DNA of 64,000 nt from Undaria pinnatifida (GCA_012845835.1 JABAKD010000012.1:14663195-14727194), one strand, 5' to 3'; positions 42,701 to 50,438 are shown, numbered from the stretch's first letter. Numbers and translations are program-made. The notes: a model not told the origin generated them from the letters alone.

Positions 42701-45204
42701 AATCAAGATGAAACCAAGCCCCAAAAGGGCGAAGGCACATTTTTTTCTACATTAATTCCAAGCGTTGTTCCTCCCAAAAATGTTGATGCAGTTTTGAAGG
42801 GATTGAACCGATCTCTTTTTTGTTTTTGTTTTGTTTTGTTTTGTTCTGTTTCTCTCCTTACCTCCTTGCGTCATTCCAAAACCGATCTCTTTTGTTTGTT
42901 TGTTTGCTAAGTTGTTTGTTTGTTGCTTTGTTTGTTTGTTGCTTTGTTTGTTTATCTCTGGCCGTCTCCACACACGGTATTTGGCAGTAGCGTGAGGTCG
43001 TCGTGTGACGCCCTGGACATGTCGGAGCTGGTCACCAAGGAAGGCGTGAGCCAGTACCCCAACAATGAGGTTTGCGTTGTCGTGGAAACTGGCGTTGTTT
43101 TTGATACGGAGGCCGACATGTGCGGAGATTGTGACATCGCCAACCTCGCTGAAGAAACGCCTCGCGGTTTCGAAGGTTCGGTTGAGGTCGGAGGTGTTGG
43201 GGCGGAAGCTACGGAGATTGTGGAGGATGATAAGCAATGCTATCTCAGGGGAGAGGAAGAAGAGGGGGGGGAGGAGGGGTACGAGGGAGAGGAGGAAGGG
43301 GGAGAAGAGGAAGAGGAAGAGGAAGAGGAGGAGCGGGAGACATCGATGTACAAAGAGGAGCTGTGCACCATCTCCCTGAAGGGGGGGGGTGACAAGTCTT
43401 ACCTCCACACAATTCGTCGCATGACAGACAGAACCGAAGACACTGCTTCGATTTCTTCCATCAACAGAGGCATCTCCAGGGACTCGTTCCCGTCGGGTTA
43501 TCCCGGAGATATCGATGATGTTGCGACGGACAATGCGCCTGACAGCGATTACCCTCCTCCTTTTTCGGCGCCCACGGGGCTGCATGAAAGCAACGCCCGC
43601 CACGAAGAAGGAGATATGTCGTCGCTAGCGATGCTAGCCGCGGTGGCAGTGGGCGTTGATGGTACACCAGGAGCGGGGTTAGAAACCGGAGACGTGCGAG
43701 GAGACATCCCCGCTTCTTTGCCCCTACGCAGCACGCCTTCCATGACGGCAGGTGCGGAGGGGGCTAAAGAGGACGCGTCCGGGGCTATCCCCTCTGATTT
43801 CCCGGTACCCAGTACGCCTTCCACGGAGGAGTGTAAACCCAGCGAGGCGAAGGAAACCCCTGTGCCATCCTCAATGGATGCGGCAGGAGACACCCCCTCT
43901 GATTTCCCCGTACCTAGCACGCCTTCCATGGCAAGTGTACCAGGGGACGCGGCAGGGGCCATCTCCTCTCCTTTCCTGTTCCCGGTACCCAGCACGCCTG
44001 CCATGGTGAAGTGTAAAACCGGCGAGGCTATGGAAACCCCTGTCCCGTCGCCGTCGGACGTGACGGATTTATCACCGGGTGTGTTGGAGGGAGCGAGGAG
44101 TGCGGTCACTTCGACCGCGACGGCGTCGGGCGGGTTCGTTGTTGTTTTGCCTGCGGGTGGTGTTGAAGGTGGTTTAGAGATTGAGAGGGAAGCGGAGAGG
44201 GAGAACGGAAAAGAGGAAGAGGAGGTTGAGCTTCCGCTCGCGCTTGACGAGGTAAGTGGCACGATCTGCAGAGTGTTCTACTAGGTGAAGTTGTGTTTTT
44301 CGGATCTTATCCTTGTGATGCTGGCCCGATATGATACGTACAGATAGGTAGATAGATAGATGAATAGATAGATCCAATAGATAGATCCAGTAGGCGTTCC
44401 ATGGTTAAGCGGTGGTGCGCTATAGAGGGCAATAGAACCGCCCTGTATACCTGGTAGCGATTACCCCCCTTCTTGAGGTCAAGCTTCAACACGCGCTTGA
44501 CATTGTGAATAGCAATATGTACCCTTTGGGAACAACGTGTATCGAACAAAAAAGCGACGCACGCTTTTTAATCATGCGTCTATTAATAGGGAATTCGTGT
44601 GATTGATTGTGTTTTCTTTTGCAGGGTCTTTCACGGGACAGATCACTTATCGCGGGTTGGTTCGGGTCAATCAGGGCGACCTAACCGACCCGCCCCGTAA
44701 GACGTAAAAACTTGCTGACCCTACCTTATCCAACCCGTGGGTGATGAGGTTTCGAACGCCGCGTGAGCCTACCCGACTCGACCCACGATATTTATAAACC
44801 TTCTCACCCGATCCGCTTGCCCGGTTAAGACCGGTGAAAATTCAAGTCTGTTTTCTTGCCACCGTAACCGCAACCCCTGTCCCCTCCTTAACGGGTTCCT
44901 CTTCACCCAGGTTTCCAACCCGTACGAAGATTTCGACGCAATCCATGACCGCGAGAACTTTAAGGCCACGAACGTCGAGCTTGACTGCAGGACGCCCAGG
45001 GATGTTCTTAACTTTTGCCGACCTCGATCGGGCACCGTCACGTACGAGAGCGCGAAGGGAACCGGCCCCGGCTTCTTCTCGGCTAAGCACGATGATGGTA
45101 AAGTTGCTGCTGCTGCTGCTGATGGCAAGAAGGATGATGAAAGCGCCGGTGCCGGCTGGTATGGCATGGGAGGAATCGTGGAGAAGGGTTGCGCCGTGTC
45201 TTAA
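29668..45204 (+). CDS. large multi-exon gene for an acidic, low-complexity protein with C-terminal CaaX motif (5' end not found)
   Basis: Twelve exons: 29668-29733, 30885-30970, 31466-31568, 32435-32605, 33247-33548, 34872-35118, 36804-36958, 37657-39140, 40318-40456, 41476-41862, 42991-44251 and 44911-45204. Every junction has GT and AG borders and the split-codon phase matches at all eleven joins, giving 1,564 residues to the stop. Residues 1-142 are charged and helix-like; 143-377 basic, Gly/Ser/Pro-rich; 378-1467 very acidic, with Ser/Pro peptide repeats and Asp and Glu runs; 1468-1564 form a compact-looking tail ending CAVS. A CaaX ending of this type is, by established knowledge, a signal for prenylation, with Ser favouring farnesyl. 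No family or enzyme motif recognised; a membrane-tethered scaffold is a guess. The start codon lies upstream, perhaps including exons at 13786 and 17151. Confidence 0.8.
30333..30362 (+). pseudogene. decayed copy of the start of exon 30885-30970
   Basis: ATCGTGCCCAG then CTCCATCTGGACGAGGCTTTGA matches GGTGCCCAG then CTGCACTTGGACGAGGCCTTGA at the true exon. The acceptor is preserved but the reading frame diverges after about eight codons. Confidence 0.65.
30555..30765. repeat. (GTT)n/(GCT)n trinucleotide tract
   Basis: About 210 bases of GTT units with scattered GCT and one GTA, inside an intron. On the minus strand it reads as poly-Asn, poly-Thr or poly-Gln depending on frame; on the plus strand poly-Cys, Val or Leu. 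No start or splice context makes it coding. Confidence 0.9.
30885..30970 (+). CDS. exon (residues 23-51)
   Basis: Acceptor CGGTGCCCAG and donor AGCAG then GTAAAC. Enters in phase 0 and leaves after two bases. Encodes LHLDEALKMTSHRRGNVKDI and continues into a basic segment. Confidence 0.75.
31135..31225 (+). pseudogene. first of three tandem copies of exon 31466-31568
   Basis: TTAG then GCCTGACAGTTTGGAGGTTT keeps the acceptor and about 20 codons (PDSLEVFRKGRKEDEAAY). It then departs (CNEQNNAG) and reaches a stop within about 15 further codons. No donor at the expected place. Could be a mutually exclusive exon only if another donor is used; decay is more likely. Confidence 0.65.
31299..31420 (+). 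pseudogene. second of three tandem copies of exon 31466-31568
   Basis: ACTGCAG then ACCTTGGAATGTGGCGGTGT keeps acceptor and frame for about 20 codons (PWNVAVFHVKRKEGDAAC). It then shares the ERNNAGDQ-like departure with the first copy and ends at a TGA at about 31410. The copies start 164 and 167 bases apart and the introns between them are also alike (TGATTG.TGA.C and TTGTTATT.TTTT..CTGAACG). Confidence 0.65.
31466..31568 (+). CDS. exon (residues 51-85)
   Basis: Acceptor GAAACAG and donor CAG then GTCGGTGG. The first base completes a split Arg codon. Encodes a strongly charged helix-like segment with ENVEVFHKRHKEEEAAYRYK. It is the only one of the three tandem copies with both splice sites and an open frame throughout. 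Confidence 0.75.
31570..32434. other. intron with decayed exon copy
   Basis: AT-rich. Holds one perfect CTATTAATAG at 31891 and, at 32329-32352, GTGACGGATGCC, a decayed copy of the first codons of the next exon, about 106 bases before it. Confidence 0.6.
32329..32352 (+). pseudogene. decayed copy of the start of exon 32435-32605
   Basis: TGCTGCTCTGG then GTGACGGATGCC aligns with TTGCTGCTTTAG then GTGACCGATGCC. The acceptor AG is lost (TGG) and the frame hits TAG after five codons. Confidence 0.55.
32435..32605 (+). CDS. exon (residues 86-142)
   Basis: Acceptor TTGCTGCTTTAG and donor AAG then GTGAAGAG. 57 codons, phase 0 at both ends. Encodes VTDAMYNFVLKLNLATTEGK, a basic stretch (RFMRRWAVGRI) and SLGIDVDKK. 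Helix-like with alternating charges; no family recognised. Confidence 0.78.
32791..32807 (-). repeat. interstitial telomere-type repeat (CCCTAA)
   Basis: AACCCTAACCCTAACC within an intron. Confidence 0.7.
32971..33038 (+). pseudogene. decayed copy of the end of exon 32435-32605 and following intron start
   Basis: GGTGTTGGTATTGGCCATGG, TGGCGTTC and then TTGAAAAGTGTGGGCATTGA match, in changed order, GGTGTTGGTATTGGCTGGGG, TGGCGTTC in the intron and TTGCAGAGCCTCGGCATCGA in the exon. This is what a tandem duplication of about 360 bases would leave. Its peptide LKSVGIDKEKVK resembles LQSLGIDVDKK. Confidence 0.6.
33247..33548 (+). CDS. exon (residues 143-243)
   Basis: Acceptor GTCCTCCCAG and donor ACGCA then GTGAGTACC. 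Enters in phase 0, leaves after two bases. The first half is Thr/Pro/Gly-rich with a repeated RGWQST.ATPG unit. The second half, after GSHWPTASAEDVMDEEAS, is Ala-rich and helix-like (LSRAVGGLVRADADARA). A longer open frame in another phase overlaps but does not fit the junctions. Confidence 0.75.
33550..34871. other. intron with minisatellite
   Basis: 33660-34090 holds unassigned open frames on both strands. 34110-34260 has repeated GGCGACT.GCCT words, and 34381-34690 is a 14-base minisatellite. One perfect CTATTAATAG at 34321. Confidence 0.5.
34381..34690. repeat. 14-bp minisatellite GTGATTATTTGAAT
   Basis: About 20 units of GTGATTATTTGAAT with variants (GTGATCATTTGAAT, GTGATTATTCGAAT and truncated ATTATTTG units). 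Lies in an intron. Confidence 0.9.
34872..35118 (+). CDS. exon (residues 243-325)
   Basis: Acceptor GCTTCCAACAG and donor AAG then GTATTGAG. One base completes a split His codon, then 82 codons. Basic at first (RRRKSGSGLGKKPRKVV), then a PKPTAKSLKPKPEGLGEEED stretch and Ser/Pro-rich end. Confidence 0.75.
35269..35575. mobile_element. GGCGGT-type MITE, copy 3 (complete)
   Basis: The left end GCAGTGGTCCCCGAACAAGGCG and the reverse-complemented right end GCGGTGGCCCCCGAATAAGACG are inverted repeats. TA stands directly outside both ends, as expected for a TA target. 307 bases, no ORF. Sits in the intron between the exons ending at 35118 and starting at 36804. Confidence 0.75.
35723..35812 (-). 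mobile_element. TTAA-flanked MITE, copy 4 (inverted)
   Basis: Begins TTAACCCGTTTAGAGCCCCC and ends GTAAAAGGGTTAA, 90 bases, perfect TTAA at both borders. The core TTTTGTCCCCAAAAATG is the reverse of copies 1 and 2. Confidence 0.75.
36028..36425. repeat. roughly 131-bp tandem repeat, three units
   Basis: Units begin near 36031, 36165 and 36294. Each has AACGTC.AGCGGTCAAGG, AACCAAGCGTT.CTCACTA, CCTAGTAGTTTGGCGT.AGTC and AATTATTGG. A lone diverged relative may be present at 39185-39260 (CTCACTATTTTCAAGTAGTTTG). Confidence 0.8.
36804..36958 (+). CDS. exon (residues 326-377)
   Basis: Acceptor after a long C/T tract (TTTCGGTAG), donor AGAAG then GTAAGAAGG. Phase 0 in, leaves after two bases. Encodes a Ser/Arg-rich segment, PWEDRRRPLSQGFGTCRESL and then SVSSSRPSVSPARLSGGG. 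Confidence 0.72.
36960..37656. other. intron with CCGACCGGCTTCC motif array
   Basis: 37320-37645 carries about eight copies of TACCGACCGGCTTCC or near variants, 25-65 bases apart, with different A/T-rich filler between. The last copy lies about 15 bases before the acceptor of the next exon. Confidence 0.75.
37657..39140 (+). CDS. large exon (residues 377-872), acidic low-complexity region
   Basis: Acceptor CGTTCGCGCAG and donor GAAGAGG then GTAAGGG. One base completes a Ser codon. The start (SLSPVSNLPGRFDLSPRRIS) continues the Ser/Arg style of the previous exon. A tract then repeats SSLVDVSAHGLASSLVDVS-type units at least twice, and two low-complexity runs follow: about ten Glu (38560-38592) and a run of thirteen or so Asp (38663-38702). 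Toward the end more Glu/Asp-rich text ends in DDDDEEEEE. Almost certainly disordered. The ATG at 37751 is not needed as a start, because the frame continues upstream to the splice site. Confidence 0.8.
39140..40317. other. intron with decayed exon copy and telomere-type repeat
   Basis: Includes an AACCCTAACCCT run at 39896-39907, a GTAG microsatellite (39925-39945) and the decayed exon copy at 40129. An alternative readthrough frame ends at 39313. Confidence 0.6.
40129..40175 (+). pseudogene. decayed copy of the start of exon 40318-40456
   Basis: TTCGTGTAAGGACCTCGTGG and then ATATGAAAAATGCTGTCGGC align with TTCGCGCAAGGACCTTATCG and ACCTGAAGGTCGCCGTCGGC. The preceding about 90 bases, with TTTTTCGCGG and GTGGGTGGGGCAA and TGTAA..TGAAT, also match the bases before the true exon. 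The copy ends at an in-frame TAG and has no acceptor AG. Confidence 0.7.
40318..40456 (+). CDS. exon (residues 872-918)
   Basis: Acceptor TGAATCTTAG and donor ACCCG then GTAAGTTG. Two bases complete an Asp codon. Encodes SRKDLIDLKVAVGADMEEDE and, after LPKVQSGVDKTIKIIVDSP, ends TPTR. Less biased in composition than its neighbours, so possibly a folded or interaction segment. Confidence 0.78.
41001..41192. mobile_element. GGCGGT-type MITE, copy 4
   Basis: The left end GCAGGGGTCCTCCAATAAG and the reverse-complemented right end GTAGGGATCCCCCATTAAGGCGG are imperfect inverted repeats. The interior has a short tandem TCAGACGCCTTGC duplication. Lies in an intron. Confidence 0.6.
41476..41862 (+). 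CDS. exon (residues 918-1047), acidic
   Basis: Acceptor CCTATTCACAG and donor CTCCAG then GTAAAGG. One base completes an Arg codon. Begins SYDDISFVIGDCELED, then Glu/Ala/Thr-rich acidic text with scattered Cys, ending SLARLSLSR. Confidence 0.78.
41863..42990. other. intron without further recognised exon
   Basis: AT-rich. One perfect CTATTAATAG at 42619. 42820-42960 holds GTTTTGTTTTG and GTTTGTTTGTTGCTTT tandem tracts just before the acceptor. Confidence 0.5.
42991..44251 (+). CDS. large exon (residues 1047-1467), acidic with Pro/Ser repeats
   Basis: Acceptor TTTGGCAGTAG and donor GACGAG then GTAAGTGG. One base completes a Ser codon, then 420 codons in phase. Early part contains four Cys in VCVVVETGVVFDTEADMCG and CGDCD. 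A Glu run sits at 43254-43335. From 43720 to 44000 a unit of the type DFPVPSTPSM occurs four times (LPLRSTPSM, FPVPSTPST, FPVPSTPSM, FPVPSTPAM), spaced by E/K/A-rich text with ETPVPS. Ends EEEVELPLALDE. An open frame continues past the donor to 44284, but the splice to 44911 fits the C-terminal exon. Confidence 0.8.
44252..44910. other. intron with GATA tract and GGGTC-type sequence
   Basis: Contains AGATAGATAGA words (44340-44390), TACCTGGTA at 44446, a perfect CTATTAATAG at 44580, and at 44640-44790 GCGGGTTGGTTCGGGTC-type sequence related to the minisatellite of 6.7 and 8.1 kb. Confidence 0.5.
44911..45204 (+). CDS. last exon with stop codon (residues 1468-1564), ends CAVS
   Basis: Acceptor CTCTTCACCCAG, phase 0, then 97 codons and TAA. 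Starts VSNPYEDFDAIHDRENFKAT, has LDCRTPRDVLNFCRPRSGTV and GTGPGFFSAKHD, an Ala run, then GAGWYGMGG, and ends EKGCAVS. The last four residues form a CaaX box. Aromatic and Gly content here is far above the rest of the protein, so this tail is the best candidate for a conserved module. A diverged copy of its second half follows at 45396. Confidence 0.82.
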   Translation, partial: VSNPYEDFDAIHDRENFKATNVELDCRTPRDVLNFCRPRSGTVTYESAKGTGPGFFSAKHDDGKVAAAAADGKKDDESAGAGWYGMGGIVEKGCAVS

Positions 45205-45395
45205 CCTTTTTATTTTGCGAAAATAATCGCACACTGGTTTCAAAAAGAGTGCTCACTTTTTTTTTTTTTCGAAATCGGGAACCGTGTCTCAACCCTTTTT
45301 TTTTCGTTATTTTTTGCAAAAAAAATGATCGCATACGGGCTTTTATGTAGCTATCATAGTGTCCCCTTTTTTTCGTCGAGATCGGGAACTTTGTC
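45205..45395. repeat. duplicated 3' flank of the last exon
   Basis: Two diverged units: the first CCGTGTCTTAACCTTTTT.TTTT.GCGAAAATAATCGCA starts in the last codons, and the second CCGTGTCTCAACCCTTTTTTTT..TTTGCAAAAAAAATGATCGCA starts at about 45282. Each leads to a TCGA.ATCGGGAAC block. Fits tandem duplication of exon end plus 3' untranslated region. Confidence 0.6.
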
Positions 45396-45536
45396 GCTGA
45401 GGGACCCGGCCCTGGCTTTTTCTCCGTAAAATATTTAAGTGGTACGAAGCCGCTGCCACCGGTGGCGATTACAAGGGTGGTCACAAAGGTGCCAGCCTCT
45501 GCTGGTATGGGGTGGGCGGAATGGGTTTGCAGGATT
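45396..45536 (+). pseudogene. diverged second copy of the end of the last exon
   Basis: GGACCCGGCCCTGGCTTTTT matches GGAACCGGCCCCGGCTTCTT (GPGPGFFS versus GTGPGFFS). After a frameshift, AAATGGDYKGGHKGASLCWY and then GVGGMGLQD and a stop match AAAADGKK.., AGWYGMGGIVEKG. The copy lacks the CaaX cysteine. An alternative last exon cannot be excluded, but the frameshift argues for decay. Confidence 0.6.
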
Positions 45537-45539
45537 GAT

Positions 45540-46990
45540 CGAACCACCTTCTAACCCTTTTTTCTACTGCAACTAATATATAGCGCACTTTAACTCCAAG
45601 TAGTAGATTCTCTAAAAATCGTGGTTACGGTTCTGAATTGTTGAATTCCATCGACGTTTTGGAGATATATTTTGCTTGGAGTTTAGGGTAGGATGCTTTT
45701 TGCGGTGTCACAAGGATTATCGGGCGGAGAAGGGCGTTGCAGGGAAGGGGGGGGGGAGTAGAAGTTGGCCTTAATAACGCGCTGTCTGCTGGGGGTGGTG
45801 TACGGGGCATGGATGAAGTGGAAGGGGGGGTATCATTTTTACTTTCTGGTTTACTACTGCAATAGCATGGCCAACGCTTATTCCATGTAGGTTGTTACCC
45901 AAACCATGAGAGGTGCAGTAATAAATGGGTTGTAACGCCTTTTCGATCGCACCCGCACGTTTACGTTTAGGGGAAACAACTTGAAACTAATGTGGTATGA
46001 GGTTTGCAGGCGCCAAAGGGGTACTAGAGGCAAGGACTCCAATAGTCGGATGCCTGTCTCGGGGTAGTTTTTAAGGTGCGATGTATGTCCCGGGGCTGAT
46101 TAATGTTAGGATTAGGAGAGAGTAGCGCAAGCAAGAAACGGGACATCAGTTACCCCGTGGTCTATTTCTATTGGCTGAACCTGCTGGGGGAATCGGCAAT
46201 GGTTGACCCTCCCGCGGACTCTACAATTTTGGGCGCTGGGTTTTTAGTTTAGATGGTTGATGGTATTTTTTCTGTGGTTCTCGTGTTGCCCGCGTGCTAA
46301 TTATCGATATACGGGTTCACGTAAACCTCTGCTTGATTGCGGATGTTTTCTATCACGACAACTCTGTGGTACTGTTGCCATTCCCATGCTGTATATCGAT
46401 CCACAGATTCGGGCACACCTATTTGATTGCGGATGGATTTTTTGCGACCACCTACTTGATTGCGGATGGAATTATCACGACTAGGGTTGACGGGGACGGG
46501 TGGCTTTGTCGCTTGCGCTGGTTTAGGGCGAGGCGTGATTTCGGTGGGGGTTGAGGGGCAGGAGTGGCTTTCTAGCTCGTGCTGGCAGGTTTGATTACGG
46601 CAGGGATTAGCAGCTTTGTAGGTTGAGCTGGTGTTGCATGAGAGGGGTGGGGGGTGGCGCTAGGACGCTTTTGGCGAGCTTATCGAAACGTGTGATCGTT
46701 GTACGTATGTGGCCGGGTGTTGCCAAGTTGTTTGAGTGGTACTGCCGAGATTTCGGGTCATCGTCTGGGTGTGTCGGCAGCGTGACGTTTTTCATGACAC
46801 CAAGATTTCGAGAGTTTTTTTAGTTTTCGGAGAGGGACGTTTTTCATGGCACCGCCGAGATTTCGATTTTTTTCAAAGATTATTAAGATTTTTGCAGAGG
46901 GGCGTTTTTTTTCTTCTTTATATTTGCAACAATTTCGTCATTGCCATTATAAACATGAACATTGGAGTGGGGTTGTTGTTAAGCTGTGTC
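45540..46990. other. intergenic, degenerate short repeats
   Basis: No gene recognised. 46310-46490 repeats TTGATTGCGGATG, and 46735-46910 repeats GCCGAGATTTCG and GACGTTTTTCATG. Confidence 0.45.
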
Positions 46991-47089
46991 TGTTCTTCGT
47001 AAATGGTGTGTGTGATGTGGGGTGCCCTGCCAATTATTTTTGGGGTGTGTGCTGGCATTGATTTTGAGGGATGGTCTGTTGTTTGCTGT

Positions 47090-47960
47090 TTCGGGCGCCA
47101 CCCGACCATACCCGAGTTCGCACGTGCCGGCGTACAGTAGACAGTAGGACGTACTGCTGTAGTGGATTGTTGGATGGGTAACACGGAAAAAGCGCATCTT
47201 GTGGATCTCATTAGGGCGCAAATAATTTGTTGGATGGATGGTAACGCAGAAAAATAGCCCGTGTTGAGTGACAACAGGACGTATTGGGGATCGCGAGGCG
47301 GAAAAAAGAAGGGATGAGTTACAATAGGACGTATTGGCGACGTTGGGCGGATCGTAACGCGGAAATTGCGCACGTATTGACTTGCAGTAGACGTATTGGA
47401 TATGTTGAACTGATGGTAAGGCGGTAAACGCGCGTGTTGAGTTACAGTAGGACGTACTGGGTCCATTGGACGGATCGTAAGGCGTAGGGTAGGGTATATT
47501 GGATTGTTGGGCTGATGGTGAGACGAAAATACTTGAGTTGCCTGACGTGACGGCGTCAACTGATTTTTTCGCGGCGGAGTAAACTTCAGCTTTACCTAGC
47601 TGCGTTTACGCCGGTAGCTGATTGAGGGGCTCGTGCGGCGAAAAATATCTCACGCGTTTGCTGAGGTTTTACGTCGGCTGCTCGTTGGAGGGCAAAATAA
47701 TGAGGCGGAAAAAAAGTTGTGTTACAGTACAAAGCTGAACGTACGTCAGTAGCTGACTGTTGGGCTTATGCTGCAAAACAAACTTGAGTTTCTAGCAGAC
47801 GTTTTTCGTCGGCAGGTCATTGAGGCGGGGGGGAAAACAGGTACGTAGTTGAGTTTTCCGTCGGCCGCTAACTAGTGGGCTCGTGCGGCGGAATTACCTT
47901 CAGTTGATTGGGCATCGGTAATCGGTAGCTGATCGGAGGTGGAAAAAGCTTTAGTCAGCT
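47090..47960. repeat. degenerate tandem array, roughly 60-100 bp units
   Basis: Units with GGATGGTAACGCGGAAA, TGTTGAGTTACAGTAGGACG and TATTGG recur from about 47140 to 47530. A second, looser series (TCGGCAGCTGATTGAGG..., GGAAAAA) runs to about 47960. The 213-codon minus-strand frame across the first series is a by-product. Confidence 0.65.
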
Positions 47961-48299
47961 GACTGTGCGTTGACGGGGGTGATCATGGTTGTGCTTCCTT
48001 ATTAGTAGATGATTTTTTTGTTTTCGTTCATAGCTTTTCGTAACCTACGGCATTCAGGTTTCGCTGTATAGGAGAAGGGTCGCATATGTATGTGAGCGTG
48101 AGAGGAGGTGTAGACACAAAGAGTAGATTCGTATGTTGGAGTGACAGCATTGGTCCATCTGAATGGGTGTCCGTCTGGAGGTTGAAGAAATGTGGAAGGG
48201 GGCGGGGTCCTGCGCAGTCGCAAATTGATTTCGATGAGATTGTGTAGCAGCAACAGCGCCAAGAACCACTCGGGGCTAGCTGGCCGCCCTGTCGTGGGC

Positions 48300-48740
48300 T
48301 CCTTATCATTAACTGTGACAAAAAACTTGAGGGGATGAGGTACGAGAAGAGCAGTGCCAAGCAAGCAGTATATCTGGCAGCAAGCAGGTTGCCCGGTGAT
48401 AAGTTCACACAAAGTTAGCTGTGAAAATCTTGAGGAAGGGGCTGGAACAAAACAATATCAAGACTTGCTGGGCAGTAAGCAGGTTCCCCTGCGGCAGACT
48501 TGGTTATCAGTCTTTGGGAAAAGAACTGATAGGATGGGGCATGAGAAGAGCAGCATCAAGATTTGTTGGGAACAAGAAAGCAGGGTGCCCTGTGGTTGTG
48601 GTACAGTAGGTATCCATATCATTGGCTGTGAGAAAACGAAAACTTGATGAGATGGGGTAGGAGCAGAGCAGTATCAAGAATTGTAGTCTATGGGGTAAGC
48701 TGGGTTCCTTATCAGTAGCTGTGAAAACATGATGGTTTGT
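48300..48740. repeat. degenerate tandem array, roughly 110 bp units
   Basis: Four or so units share GAGATGGGG.A.GAGAAGAGCAG, ATCAAGA.TTG.TGGG, GCAGGTTCCC and ATCAGTAGCTGTGAAAA. Steps are roughly 100-125 bases. Confidence 0.65.
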
Positions 48741-50435
48741 TCTTTGTTTGTTGCCGTCGCTTTGCTTGGCTTCTCGCCGTGCATAGCAGGCTCTCTCTGG
48801 TACGAGTTAGAGTACCTGGTAAGTAGCACCGGCCTGCTGGGTATGTGACAGTGTATACGAGTTTGAAATCGTGCTTGTCTTGGAAATGGTGGAAGTTAGG
48901 TTGTATTTGCTTGGTTCAGAAAGGCGACCGGGAACACTACTACTACCGCTGCTCTGTGGCACTAACGAACAGCAAACGGCAGTGTCGCTGTTTGTGGTGG
49001 TGGTGGTGGTGGTGGTGGTGGTTATTGTGTTATGTTTTTGCGTGCTCTTGATTAAGACTGATCGGATCGGTCCGGGGTACCTACCTATTGTTTGTCAATC
49101 GCCCTTTCGGTGTGATGTTTTAGTTTTTTAATTTTTGTTTAGGTTTTTCTTCAGGTTTTTAGATTTTCATGTGTCTTGGCACCGTGCTTACCCACCCTCC
49201 TGACGATTTGTTGGCGTGAGGGGGAGGGAGGAGATACGGTGTGTGTCGTACTATATATAATACCCGGTCGTTATTATTGGTGTTCGCAGTCAGTTGTGGG
49301 TAAGGTCGCAGGGTGGCTATTGTTTTTGTTGTAGCATTAAGTTGCATAATCAAGTCCGTGGTCGCGGGACACGCTCCGCTCACTCTGGACATGTGTAGTG
49401 GAATAATGCCCCAGGGAAAAACACAAGCAAACCGAAAGCGGTACACGCATAGACTATATCATACTCATAGCTGAAGCAAGTAGTACATTCGCCAAAAAAC
49501 ATGAGAGTGAAATCGGAAGTCAGCGTACGTACGTAACATACCCATACTGGTATATGTTATACGTGTCAAGACCCGCACCTGAAACCGACTACGCATCATG
49601 CCACCTAGGAAACGAAACCATGCCAACCAATGGCAAAATTCGAGAAGAGGGAACTATTAATAATTATACCATGGTTGTAATAGTAAGGGAACTAAAAACG
49701 ATATAGATTGAAAACGAAGGTCAAGGAAAACAGTAGGTACGTGCTTAATAGGCTAGACTCGCCAGCAGGCGGGGTGTACCGAGGTAAGCCAAGCTACACC
49801 GCGTTACGAAAAAATAAAAAAACAAGAACGCGGACGATTTAATCAGACGGAATGAAACAAGACAACCAGATGTATATCTTACACGTAGTAAGCGAATGCA
49901 GAGGCGTGAGCTCGCCTGCAACGGGGGCGGGGGGACGTACTCATTTGTTGCTTGCCCTAGACATTTGACCATTGACCATTGACCACGCATCCCTTTCGAG
50001 ACGGAACACCGTTCCTACTCCTAATACAAGACACCTCCAACGTTTGGACGCTCATTACGCTTTTTCCATAATATTATATTTCACAAAAGGGGGGGAGTGG
50101 TAACACAAATATCAGCCAAGCAACCAGCCTATGCTACCAATACGCATGCGTATGAAATACCCAAGCCAATTGGAAAACAATATAGCACGGAAAGGGAAAA
50201 CACCAAAATAGCAGATCCTAGAAACTGACTAAAAATAGCATTGGGCACATAGATGCATAAATGACGCTGAGGGCGGAATACAAGAAGGCGAAGAAGCTTG
50301 TGACGGCCATGGGAATGCAAACATACGTCAAAACGATGATGGTTAGACCCAGACTTCAGTCTCTTGGGTAGGACGCCCCCCCTCCCTCCCTCGCCGCGCA
50401 TAGATGCCGACGGTGGGTGGCGCTGCCGCGGCCTT
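48740..50435. other. intergenic, no recognised gene
   Basis: TACCTGGTA at 48811 and a (GGT)n tract at 48993-49022. Two minus-strand frames of 80-95 codons have no recognisable domain. Confidence 0.4.
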
Positions 50436-50438
50436 CGC

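Noticed and set aside
42752-43603. 283-codon minus-strand Arg-rich frame
   Set aside because: Its first part is the reverse of the acidic exon and the rest the GTTT-tract of the intron; low-complexity artefact.
43549-44262. 237-codon minus-strand frame
   Set aside because: Shadow of the plus-strand exon 42991-44251; no splice or start support.
46918-47559. 213-codon minus-strand frame
   Set aside because: Covers a degenerate tandem array whose unit happens to lack stops on that strand; irregular unit changes break any repeat peptide.
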